Source: Flavobacteriales bacterium (GTDB taxonomy: Bacteria > Bacteroidota > Bacteroidia > Flavobacteriales_F > PHOS-HE28). Taken from it: DNA of 64,000 nt. The stretch's first letter is position 1. Each line of letters opens with the position of its first letter. The notes beneath the pieces were generated by a model. The model was not told the origin of the DNA and ran no database searches. It worked only from the letters and a program-made list of their open reading frames with translations. The stretch lies in assembly GCA_016788635.1 (NCBI GenBank), contig JAEUSU010000041.1, forward strand, positions 1 to 64,000, in the 5' to 3' direction. Both the position numbers and the translations under genes were made by a program. Below, in pieces: positions 1 through 7,049 of this stretch.

Positions 1-605
<605 letters not shown>

Positions 606-606
<1 letters not shown>

Positions 607-634
607 CCCGCCCTGAGCGGAGTCGAAGGGTGGG
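606..634. repeat. Inverted repeat directly after carB, possible terminator
   Basis: The last base of the carB stop codon begins an imperfect hairpin (GCCCgCCCT ... AGGGtGGGC) around the core CCCTGAGCGGAGTCGAAGGG. Very similar 20-mers are, as I recall, common dispersed intergenic repeats in many bacterial genomes. Position suggests a 3'-end or terminator role for carB, but no T-tract follows. Confidence 0.55.
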
Positions 635-756
635 CGTGCCGGCTCGAAGACTCACCGTCGCGCTTTCCGCTCGTACTCCTCGCGTGGATTACCACGCTGC
701 GGGGTACCCGGCTCCAAATGTGGGCCTGCTTCGATCGCTCACGCGGGCCTCGCTTA
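635..756. repeat. Non-coding spacer with short palindromes, probable dispersed repeat
   Basis: No credible gene lies here. The stretch holds the hairpin GCGTGG-ATTA-CCACGC at 682-697 and the palindrome GCGATCGC-like core near 733. It has the look of a dispersed extragenic repeat, but that rests on appearance only and copy number elsewhere in the genome is unknown. Confidence 0.35.
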
Positions 757-810
757 GGTGGACAGGGTGGACACGGTGCGGGGCGCACCACCGTGTCCAC
801 CCTGTCCACC
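757..810. repeat. Perfect 22-bp inverted repeat (long hairpin)
   Basis: Bases 757-778 are exactly reverse-complementary to 789-810, with a 10-base loop. Each arm itself contains two near copies of GGTGGACA. The hairpin sits 6 bp beyond the stop codon of the minus-strand four-helix-bundle gene and between two convergent genes. It could terminate transcription from both sides, although there is no T-run, or be part of a repeat unit together with that gene. Confidence 0.75.
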
Positions 811-816
811 CGAAGG

Positions 817-1419
817 CTACTGCTCCGGAGCCCCTTGGCCTTTGTCCCTGGCTTGCTTGCGCATATTGTACAGGCGCTCCCCGAATCCACCGTTCTCTTT
901 GAACTCCCTGGCCAGCGTGGCCAGTTGCCGATCCAGCAGGCCAATGACCACCATACAATACACGTGGCCAATGTTCCCCGCGATCTCCTGCACGGCCCGC
1001 TCGGGAGCACGCTTTTGTATATCGGCTCCCCATGCGGCCACTTCATCAACCGTCTTGAACCGCCGATCGATCAGATCCTGCCGGATCGCATCAGGAATGG
1101 GCCACAGGGTGAGCTTGCGTTGCCGCAGGAAAGCCTCGTAGTCCTTCTTCAATTCCACCAAGCTCGCGCGTGCCACGTTGGTCAGGTTCATCTCGAGCTT
1201 CTTTGACGTCGCACTGAACACACTGCCCTCAGCGATGTTCCGCGAGCCACTCCGTGCGGCCTGGTCCATCTGGTCGCGCGTGCGGCTGCCCGGCTCGATG
1301 TACCGCTGCGTGAAGCGAACCGTGATGTCGTAGAGCAGCTCCGCGACCTGATAGCTCAGCAGCTTCTCGAAGCCGCCATGCTTCCGGTAAATCTCGCTGT
1401 CACCCGTGCGGTCGGACAT
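817..1419 (-). CDS. Four-helix-bundle protein (IVS/S23-like family with suffix domain)
   Basis: A 200-residue protein. Residues about 15-110 have the four-helix-bundle pattern of the 23S rRNA intervening-sequence (S23) family, including SYQVAELLYDITVRFTQRY and the RSGSRNIAEGS segment; the rest matches the longer 'four helix bundle suffix domain' subtype. The molecular role of this family is unknown; relatives are encoded inside rRNA intervening sequences and some resemble the Avd protein of diversity-generating retroelements, but no reverse transcriptase or variable repeat is seen here. A TATCTTGC box lies 4 bp upstream of the ATG and a perfect long hairpin lies just beyond the stop, so the gene may be a self-contained unit. 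Confidence 0.85.
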   Translation of the reverse strand: MSDRTGDSEIYRKHGGFEKLLSYQVAELLYDITVRFTQRYIEPGSRTRDQMDQAARSGSRNIAEGSVFSATSKKLEMNLTNVARASLVELKKDYEAFLRQRKLTLWPIPDAIRQDLIDRRFKTVDEVAAWGADIQKRAPERAVQEIAGNIGHVYCMVVIGLLDRQLATLAREFKENGGFGERLYNMRKQARDKGQGAPEQ

Positions 1420-1423
1420 GTCA

Positions 1424-1431
1424 GCAAGATA
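1424..1431 (-). promoter_or_regulatory. Putative -7 promoter box (TATCTTGC)
   Basis: Matches the TANNTTTG-type Bacteroidetes -7 element at 5 of 6 defined positions on the minus strand, 4 bp before the ATG of the four-helix-bundle gene. A transcript from it would have almost no leader. No clear -33 TTG at the usual spacing. Confidence 0.35.
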
Positions 1432-1548
1432 GGTTGCGGCACCAAGCGTTCGGGCTACCGCAGGCTGTCCACAAGCCCCCGCAGAAGTCTCCCGCGCGCG
1501 AGAGGCTCTGAGAAGCGATGGCTGGGACTTTGCAGCTCGCAGCCGCGC

Positions 1549-2118
1549 TCACCCCGCCCTTTCGTACGCCTCGCGCAACCAGCTGATCAATTCCTTGTCC
1601 GCTTCCTTGGCGTTTGTCAGCCGCACGCGATGGCTCACCATGCTGTTGAAGCTGCCGCTAGCCTCCAACCGGCCATGGGGAGCGGTGCCTTTCAGGTTGA
1701 TGCCCACATCGAAGCGGTCCGCAGTGCTGGGCTGCAGGATGGCGAACTGCTTCTTCCGGCGCACGCTCACGTAGGCCTTCATCGGCAGCATCTCCACATC
1801 CGCTCCGAACCCTTTGATGGCCTTCTCCAGGGCATCATGGATCGGTCGCAGTGCGGCTTTGGCGCCGGTGTACTGAGCATCCACCAGGGAACCCCGGTCG
1901 TCCATGGTGGAGGCCGCGCTCTTGCTGAGCATCAGCGCAACCAGGTTCGCGTAGCCATGGCCCAGTCCGTGCTCGGTCTTCAGGAAGCCCACACGCTCGG
2001 CGTGCTTGGCAAGACCCTTCGCCTGTAGCAGGGCGATCCATTGTTCGAGGCTCTTCCCGGTCTTCTCCTTAAGGTTCGCGATCATGCTGCGCGTGGCAGC
2101 GTCGAGTTCAGCGGCCAT
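1549..2118 (-). CDS. DUF4287/DUF5655-type protein
   Basis: A 189-residue soluble protein. Residues about 5-65 look like DUF4287 (TGKSLEQWIALL, then KTEHGLGHGYANLVA), and residues about 80-185 like DUF5655, which often follows it (KAYVSVRRKKQFAILQP, then GINLKG). No enzymatic role is established for either domain; DUF5655 is often described as a predicted transport or nucleotide-related domain, and I would not go further. The ATG at 2118 is supported by an exact TACGTTTG promoter box 16 bp upstream. It stands alone, with no operon partner. Confidence 0.85.
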   Translation of the reverse strand: MAAELDAATRSMIANLKEKTGKSLEQWIALLQAKGLAKHAERVGFLKTEHGLGHGYANLVALMLSKSAASTMDDRGSLVDAQYTGAKAALRPIHDALEKAIKGFGADVEMLPMKAYVSVRRKKQFAILQPSTADRFDVGINLKGTAPHGRLEASGSFNSMVSHRVRLTNAKEADKELISWLREAYERAG

Positions 2119-2134
2119 GGGTGTTGGAGTTGGT

Positions 2135-2142
2135 CAAACGTA
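2135..2142 (-). promoter_or_regulatory. Putative -7 promoter box (TACGTTTG)
   Basis: An exact match to the Bacteroidetes TANNTTTG element, 16 bp upstream of the DUF4287 gene start. No clear -33 TTG. Confidence 0.5.
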
Positions 2143-2207
2143 CAGACGGGTTGTGGGCCTTCATCGTCGCCTGACCAGTGGTGAGCGATCGCTGACAAGC
2201 CATTCCC

Positions 2208-2822
2208 CTAATGGCCATGCAGCAAGGGAGTGTACCGTTCCCATGCATCCTGCTCAATGGCACCCCGGCGCCCTCGCAGCAATTCCGCCGCCGCTTCGTC
2301 CTGGTCCTTCATCGCCGCTTCCTCCGCGGCATCATTCGCGGCAAGCGCTTCATTGATGCGTCCTTCCCGCAGGAGGAAGAAGCTGTATTTGTCCCAGCTG
2401 ATGAAGTCGGTGTCACGCTCCAGGCTGAAGCGCAGGTTGGTGAAGTGGTAGCGGTCCGCCGTGGGTACGGCCATGATGAGCATCGCCAGGATGAATACAC
2501 CGCCCAGCACTTGCATGGGCCGTGTGGCGAGCGGACGCCGGCGGACCAGCATGATGATGGCGGCAAGCGTGATCGCAGCGGCCAGCACCAATGTGGCGCT
2601 GCGGAAGGGAAAGAGTTTGAGCAGGGCCACCAGATGTGCACCCCACGTCCACACGGCCAGCGCGGCCCACGCCGTCGCTTGCTCCTTGCCGCGCACGAGT
2701 TGCACGATGCACCAGCCAAGGGCCACGCCCAGCACGATGAGGAGAACGACCGTGTGATAGGGCAGGTGCAGCAGCTTCAGCACCAGGCCGATGCAGAAGG
2801 CGATGGGGAGCAGGATGTGCAT
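2208..2822 (-). CDS. Small four-TM membrane protein with soluble tail, function unknown
   Basis: I start it at the ATG at 2822 (MHILLPIAF), giving 204 residues; the frame stays open further upstream but that part is arginine/proline-rich and does not look like protein. Four hydrophobic segments lie at about residues 2-20, 24-43, 52-85 and 95-112, followed by a charged helical tail rich in Glu and Ala (EALAANDAAEEAAMKDQDEA). The N-terminus (LKLLHLPYH) resembles a widespread small Flavobacteriia membrane family with the pattern 'FxLKxLHLPxxN', whose role is unknown. Not obviously linked to its neighbours. Confidence 0.65.
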   Translation of the reverse strand: MHILLPIAFCIGLVLKLLHLPYHTVVLLIVLGVALGWCIVQLVRGKEQATAWAALAVWTWGAHLVALLKLFPFRSATLVLAAAITLAAIIMLVRRRPLATRPMQVLGGVFILAMLIMAVPTADRYHFTNLRFSLERDTDFISWDKYSFFLLREGRINEALAANDAAEEAAMKDQDEAAAELLRGRRGAIEQDAWERYTPLLHGH

Positions 2823-2941
2823 GGGTGCAAGGATACAGGCTGGTTTGCCGTTCCCACCGTTCGGTGCACCGTTCCCGTCGAGCTGTTCATGCCTCATCCT
2901 CATCCAACTCGCGGAAGGACGAAGCGAACATGACCTTGATC

Positions 2942-4129
2942 CTATTCCACCAGCACCCGCTTCACCTGCGCTGTTCCATTCCACCACACACGGATGGCAT
3001 AGACACCTGCGGTACGCCCACCCAGGTCGATGCCAGGCAGGTTGCCACCGGCGAACTCCCGGCTGAGCACTAGGGCGCCCAAGGGGTCTATGACCTCCAG
3101 TTGGACCTTGCCATTGGCACCCGGCAACGATAGTTGAACAAGGCCATTGGAAGGGTTCGGGAACACGGTGAACGACCCTTGTGGTTGGGCATTGCCGGGC
3201 CCGATCGATGACGGTGCTTCGAATCCTGAGACGCGGATCACGCGGTTGCTGCCGCCAAAGGTGGAGAAGAGGAAATCCCCGGTGACCGGGTCGATCCATG
3301 CACCTTCGGCTCCGGTGAGGCCTGTTACGATATCTCGCGCAGTGGAGGTGATGGGCAGTCCGTTCAAATCCACATCGAAGGCCACGACCTTGCCCAGTCC
3401 ATAGGCGGAGATCACCATGGAAGGGTTCGGGAAGGCTGCTGAGCCGATGGGGACATAGGCAATGCCTTCAGGTCCGGAAGCGGCTCCGGTCACATCGACC
3501 TGGGCCGTAGGGGCCGAAAAGGAGTGGAGGCCGTTGGCATCGACGGCGTAGGGGATCTGATAAACGACCCACGCGTTGTAGGAAGCGACGATCAGGCTTC
3601 CAGCGCCGGGGTAACCAGCCGGAACAAAGGCGTGACTGCCGACCGAAGGCGATACGCCAAGACTTGTCAGCTGTGTGGTGACATAGGAGTTGTCCGGGAG
3701 GATCTGCCCCATGGAATTCAACGTGGATGGCGTGTATTGGGTGAACATCAGTGTGCCGCTGGGGGTGAAGCTCAGCCCACCGTCAATGTGGGGTGCGTCC
3801 ACAAAAAAGCTCGCTGGACCGGCGAATCCGATGATGCTGTTCGTTACGGCATCGCGGACCAAGGGTACGGTGTAAACGGCTCCGGCGGGTTGGTTCGCCG
3901 TGCCGCCGATGTAGAGTGTATTGGGCTGATCGGATCGGATGGTGAGTCCGCCATAGCTCGCGGGCACATTCGTGATGCCGCCCAGATCCGCAAGCGTATA
4001 GCCTGCGCTCACGAGATCGGGGTGCAATGTCTGGCCCGCAAGGGGTGCGGTGGAAAGGAATGACAGGAAGAACAGGATCGGGCATGTGGACCTATGCACA
4101 TGCGGACCATGGCGTAACGCGTTCCTCAT
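2942..4129 (-). CDS. Secreted protein with T9SS type A sorting tail, propeller-like
   Basis: Starting at the ATG at 4129 gives 395 residues. An N-terminal signal peptide ends near STAPLAGQ. The middle (about 30-310) has repeated short strands with GSLIVASYNAWVVYQIPYA, PEGIAYVPIG and DPVTGDFLFSTFGGSNRVIR, as in SMP-30/NHL-like beta-propellers, so a six-bladed propeller is plausible. The last 75 residues are a typical type A Por tail: FTVFPNPSNGLVQLSLP, a middle DPLGALV strand, then GVYAIRVW and RVLVE. The protein is therefore expected to cross the outer membrane through T9SS and be released or attached to A-LPS. Substrate unknown. Confidence 0.85.
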   Translation of the reverse strand: MRNALRHGPHVHRSTCPILFFLSFLSTAPLAGQTLHPDLVSAGYTLADLGGITNVPASYGGLTIRSDQPNTLYIGGTANQPAGAVYTVPLVRDAVTNSIIGFAGPASFFVDAPHIDGGLSFTPSGTLMFTQYTPSTLNSMGQILPDNSYVTTQLTSLGVSPSVGSHAFVPAGYPGAGSLIVASYNAWVVYQIPYAVDANGLHSFSAPTAQVDVTGAASGPEGIAYVPIGSAAFPNPSMVISAYGLGKVVAFDVDLNGLPITSTARDIVTGLTGAEGAWIDPVTGDFLFSTFGGSNRVIRVSGFEAPSSIGPGNAQPQGSFTVFPNPSNGLVQLSLPGANGKVQLEVIDPLGALVLSREFAGGNLPGIDLGGRTAGVYAIRVWWNGTAQVKRVLVE

Positions 4130-4292
4130 GGGTTGATGGTGTTGCAGCAAGTAAAGTGAGGGGGAAACCCCGGCGAATGCAATAGAACCTTTGTTATAGA
4201 TCAGGCTGCGGTCCCGTCGCGATCTGATGCACAGTCCTTCACGACCTGCCGGTCCCGGGTCCCGCAGTACACCACGCTGCGCACGGATGGCT

Positions 4293-4407
4293 GCTCCTTG
4301 ACCACCCGCGTGGTCCAGACCCCAGCGTGCGAACGGCCCGATAGCAGGCAGGTGCCGCAGGGAAGCATGGACCGGTCCAGGCTGAACAGACCCGTGAGGC
4401 CGGCCAT
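4293..4407 (-). pseudogene. Decayed copy of a T9SS C-terminal tail
   Basis: On the minus strand this stretch encodes AGLTGLFSLD, MLPCGTCLLSGRS and VWTTRVVKE in one frame. These line up residue for residue with the end of the GEVED protein encoded at 5212-5988 (AGLSGPISAD, TLPCGTYLLTGRS, VWTTRVVKE). The DNA is clearly related too. The copy has lost its stop codon and the body of the gene is missing, so it is a duplication remnant rather than a gene. It ends a spacer (4130-4292) in which I see nothing else. Confidence 0.75.
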
Positions 4408-4546
4408 TCGGGGAGCGAACCAGCAGGTATTGGATCACTAAGGCGCTGCTTTTCACCACCGCCTCCCCGTCCCGATGTGCGGTCCTCCGGGTCAACACGT
4501 GTTTCCAATGGGATATGCCAAACTTGGACCTTTAACCCCACGTACC

Positions 4547-5184
4547 ATGAATCGCCTGCGTGTTCATCCGTGGTTCGGCTGGTTCGTTGCCGGTGCATAG
4601 GCCCTTGGCGCCTGCAACAAGGAGAACGAGGATCCTTTGGGGTCACCGTCACCCGGTGATCCCGCCCCCATCACAGGGCCCGCCGTGGTGATCATGAAGG
4701 TGAACGGAACGGAGATAACCCTGAAGGGCGGTGGTGGAGTGAGTGAGATCATCCACACGCTGGTCTCCGGCGGACCGCCACCGGACACGTCGAGGGCCGT
4801 GTTCCTGGCTGGCTTCCGGAACGGGGCGGACTCGCTCTTCCGAGTGCGCATCGGCACGCTCGCATACACCGGTGGTATTCCATCCACGACGGAGATAGAG
4901 GGCTTCCTCACACCCGGCGCTCGCACGCTGGCAGAGCCTGCCGGAGGAGCGCAGGGCGTGGTGCTGGAATGGCTGGACGCGAGCGGCGTGCGCTACGGTA
5001 CCTCATGTGGGACGGCAACCGGACCTTCCAGATCAGCGCGATCGCAGCGCAGCAGGTCGGGCAGCAGCACTACGTGAAGTTCCGCGCCACCTTCAGTGGC
5101 ACCTTTCATGCGTGTGATGGGAGCGGAGGTTCCGTGGAGGTCACCGAAGGCGTGCTCGTGCTTCGGGTGAACGACGACAACTGA
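4547..5184 (+). pseudogene. Broken lipoprotein gene (in-frame stop plus frameshift)
   Basis: From the ATG at 4547 the frame reads MNRLRVHPWFGWFVAGA, a TAG stop at 4598-4600, then ALGACNKENEDP: a lipoprotein signal peptide whose lipobox (LGAC) is cut off by the stop. After it the frame continues for about 140 residues (VVIMKVNGTEITL, SRAVFLAGFRNGAD). Near 4990-5010 the coding signal jumps to another frame, which carries on as LMWDGNRTFQISAI to VLVLRVNDDN. Joined, it would be a lipoprotein of roughly 210 residues of a kind often seen as unknown-function outer-membrane lipoproteins in Bacteroidetes. Two independent lesions argue for a pseudogene, unless one is a sequencing error. Confidence 0.75.
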
Positions 5185-5211
5185 CAAGTCCCTGCGGAAC
5201 TGACCCAGCCG

Positions 5212-5988
5212 CTACTCCTTCACCACCCGCGTGGTCCAAACCTCATCCTGCGAGCGCCCCGTGAGCAGGTAGGTACCACATGGCAGCGTGGACAGGTCCG
5301 CGCTTATCGGGCCCGAAAGACCGGCCACCGGCAGGTCCATCACCAGGCGGCCATCCAGGGTGCGCAATTCCACATGTGCGATCACGGCCGTGGTGCCGTT
5401 CACCACCGTAACGCGGTCCGCTGTGGGGTTGGGGCTGATGCGCAGGGGTGAAGATGCCTGTGCGGCAACCGCCGTGGAGCCCGATACCACCACGGTGAAG
5501 TCGTTGAAGTTGCCGTATTGGTAGTTGCCACAAGGACCGTAGCCGTTGATACTGCCCGGCGTGAAGCCGTCCGTGCCCCAGCCGGCGATGATGCGCATAC
5601 GATAGGACCCGGCCGGTGTGCCGGGCGGCAGTGTGATGGTGAAGTTGTACGTGAAGCTCGGGTCACCGCCCACGTATTGGTGGAAGAGGTTCTCACTGTC
5701 CTCGAAATTCTGGTTGTTGTTCAGGTCCACCCACACGGCACAGCCGGTCCAGTTGCCGCTGCTCACGGTCATCGGCTCGGCCACGCCGGGTGTGAGCACG
5801 GTGCTCTGGGAGGTGAAGTCGCTGACAAAGCAATCACTCCCCGCCACCCAGTTTATGGTGCCCACGTTCACCGACAGGTTGCGCCACAACGTGCAGCCGT
5901 TCAGGAAGGTGGGTGAGCAATAGCTCTGGGCGGAAAGCAGGTTCCAACTAAGGAGACCAAGTGTGAAAAGAGCGTAGCGTGTGTTCAT
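5212..5988 (-). CDS. Secreted GEVED-domain protein with T9SS tail
   Basis: The ATG at 5988 gives 258 residues with a clear signal peptide (ALFTLGLLSWNLLSAQ). Residues about 25-170 form a GEVED domain, recognised by CAVWVDLNNNQNFEDSENL, LPPGTPAGSYRMRI and the closing GNFNDFTVVV. GEVED domains are extracellular beta-sandwiches in Bacteroidetes and marine bacteria, with no defined activity. The last 75 residues are a T9SS type A tail (LRISPNPTADRVTV, LRTLDGRLVM, GTYLLTG, TRVVKE). A TACATTCG promoter box sits 20 bp upstream. A decayed copy of its tail lies about 0.9 kb away at 4293-4407. Confidence 0.88.
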   Translation of the reverse strand: MNTRYALFTLGLLSWNLLSAQSYCSPTFLNGCTLWRNLSVNVGTINWVAGSDCFVSDFTSQSTVLTPGVAEPMTVSSGNWTGCAVWVDLNNNQNFEDSENLFHQYVGGDPSFTYNFTITLPPGTPAGSYRMRIIAGWGTDGFTPGSINGYGPCGNYQYGNFNDFTVVVSGSTAVAAQASSPLRISPNPTADRVTVVNGTTAVIAHVELRTLDGRLVMDLPVAGLSGPISADLSTLPCGTYLLTGRSQDEVWTTRVVKE

Positions 5989-6008
5989 GTGTCCGGTGGT
6001 TGGTTGGT

Positions 6009-6016
6009 CGAATGTA
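6009..6016 (-). promoter_or_regulatory. Putative -7 promoter box (TACATTCG)
   Basis: TANNTTYG box 20 bp upstream of the GEVED-protein start on the minus strand; differs from the consensus only by C for T at the seventh base. Confidence 0.4.
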
Positions 6017-6078
6017 CACGTATCCACCACCACCCCGATCCGATGGCATGGCTACTGGACGGAGGGACGGGAGAGGGC

Positions 6079-6282
6079 CTACTTTGCCGGGCAGGTGCGG
6101 ATGCCGGCGATGGCATAGAGCGGGCAGAAGCGCACCAGTCCCGTGGCAAAGAACACCACGCCAAGCACGAGCAACACCAACCCGAAGGTGCCGGTGACCG
6201 TGCCGGTGAAGTACAGGGCGGCAAAAACGATGGCCAGCAGGATGCGGATGATGCGGTCGGCGGTTCCCATGTTCGGTTTCAT
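6079..6282 (-). CDS. DUF2892 (YgaP-like) two-TM membrane protein
   Basis: A 67-residue protein from the ATG at 6282 (MKPNMGTADR); a second ATG at 6270 would give 63 residues. The GTADRIIRILLAIVF start, a second hydrophobic hairpin (FGLVLLVLGVVFFATGLVRF) and the ending CPLYAIAGIRTCPAK are the standard DUF2892 pattern. This domain is the membrane anchor found alone or fused to rhodanese in YgaP; the conserved cysteines CPLY and TCP are present. It follows a 33-residue ORF with a 20-bp gap, so the two may be co-transcribed. Confidence 0.88.
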   Translation of the reverse strand: MKPNMGTADRIIRILLAIVFAALYFTGTVTGTFGLVLLVLGVVFFATGLVRFCPLYAIAGIRTCPAK

Positions 6283-6302
6283 GTCGATGGATGTTGAAGG
6301 GT

Positions 6303-6404
6303 TCAGAAGCGCTGGATGACGATCACGACCAGGTAGGCGAACCCGATGCAGACCAGGCAGACCAGTCCGAACCGCATCCACTTGGGCAGGTCATTGATCG
6401 ACAT
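6303..6404 (-). CDS. Possible 33-residue single-TM small protein
   Basis: An ORF too short for usual gene finding reads MSINDLPKWMRFGLVCLVCI and then GFAYLVVIVIQRF before TGA. It has a polar start, one 18-residue hydrophobic segment and a basic C-terminal end, which is a good membrane-peptide layout. GAGGTGG precedes the ATG directly, and a CACCTTTG box (one mismatch to the -7 consensus) lies at 6411-6418. It ends 20 bp before the DUF2892 gene on the same strand. No family recognised. Confidence 0.45.
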   Translation of the reverse strand: MSINDLPKWMRFGLVCLVCIGFAYLVVIVIQRF

Positions 6405-6459
6405 CCACCTCAAAGGTGATCGCATCACGGGGCCCGGGAAGTGATGAAAGTCACGCAGC

Positions 6460-6467
6460 TACCTTGC
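6460..6467 (+). promoter_or_regulatory. Putative -7 promoter box (TACCTTGC)
   Basis: Lies 4 bp before the ATG of the LOG-family gene, implying a leaderless or nearly leaderless transcript if real. Confidence 0.35.
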
Positions 6468-6471
6468 GGCC

Positions 6472-7017
6472 ATGATGCACGTGGCCGTTTTCTGTGGTGC
6501 TTCCGGTGGAAACGACGCTGCTTATGCCGAAGCTGCACGCGAGGTGGGCCATGTACTTGCCGTGCGCGGTCTGGGCCTGGTCTACGGTGGTGGGCGCGTG
6601 GGCCTCATGGGCGCTGTGGCAGATGCGGCGTTGGAAGCGGGCGGTCGGGTGGTGGGGGTCATCCCCGGTTTCATGCGCGACAAGGAACTGGCCCACGAGG
6701 GGGCCACCGAGTTGCTGGTGGTTCGCGACATGCATGAGCGCAAGCTGGTGATGCACGAGCGCAGCCAGGCAGTGATCGCCCTGCCCGGCGGCTTCGGCAC
6801 AATGGACGAACTCTTCGAGCTGCTCACCTGGCGGCAGCTGGGCCTGCACGCCAAACCCATGGGTATGCTGAACGCCAAGGGCTTCTACAACGGATTGCTG
6901 GAACAAGCGGCACACATGGCGCGGGAGGGTTTCCTGCATGGGCCCACGCGAATCATTGCGCACGAGCGCGTGGAGCCGCTGCTCGATGAACTGCTGGCGA
7001 GCGTTGTGCGGGTGTGA
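6472..7017 (+). CDS. LOG-family protein (cytokinin riboside 5'-monophosphate phosphoribohydrolase-like)
   Basis: A 181-residue Rossmann-fold protein of the TIGR00730 family. The glycine-rich start (VAVFCGASGG), GLVYGGGRVGLMG and the hallmark PGGFGTMDELFE nucleotide/phosphoribosyl site are all present, and the length is normal. LOG enzymes cleave the N-glycosidic bond of nucleoside 5'-monophosphates (AMP, cytokinin nucleotides) to free the base; in most bacteria the natural substrate is not known. Monocistronic; the next gene faces it. Two ATGs in a row at 6472 and 6475 make the exact start ambiguous by one residue. Confidence 0.95.
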   Translation: MMHVAVFCGASGGNDAAYAEAAREVGHVLAVRGLGLVYGGGRVGLMGAVADAALEAGGRVVGVIPGFMRDKELAHEGATELLVVRDMHERKLVMHERSQAVIALPGGFGTMDELFELLTWRQLGLHAKPMGMLNAKGFYNGLLEQAAHMAREGFLHGPTRIIAHERVEPLLDELLASVVRV

Positions 7018-7049
7018 AGTCAGGACGGAAGATCCGGGACACTGCTCCT

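Noticed and set aside
635-756. A coding reading of the repeat spacer after carB
   Set aside because: Several frames are open but contain only Arg/Pro/Ser-rich sequence; the stretch is better explained by palindromic repeats.
817-1419. Diversity-generating retroelement, because of the Avd-like four-helix-bundle protein
   Set aside because: No reverse transcriptase, template repeat or variable repeat lies within reach.
2823-3299. Extension of the small membrane protein gene upstream of 2822
   Set aside because: The open frame overlaps the downstream end of the T9SS gene and has no protein character; the ATG at 2822 begins a proper hydrophobic helix.
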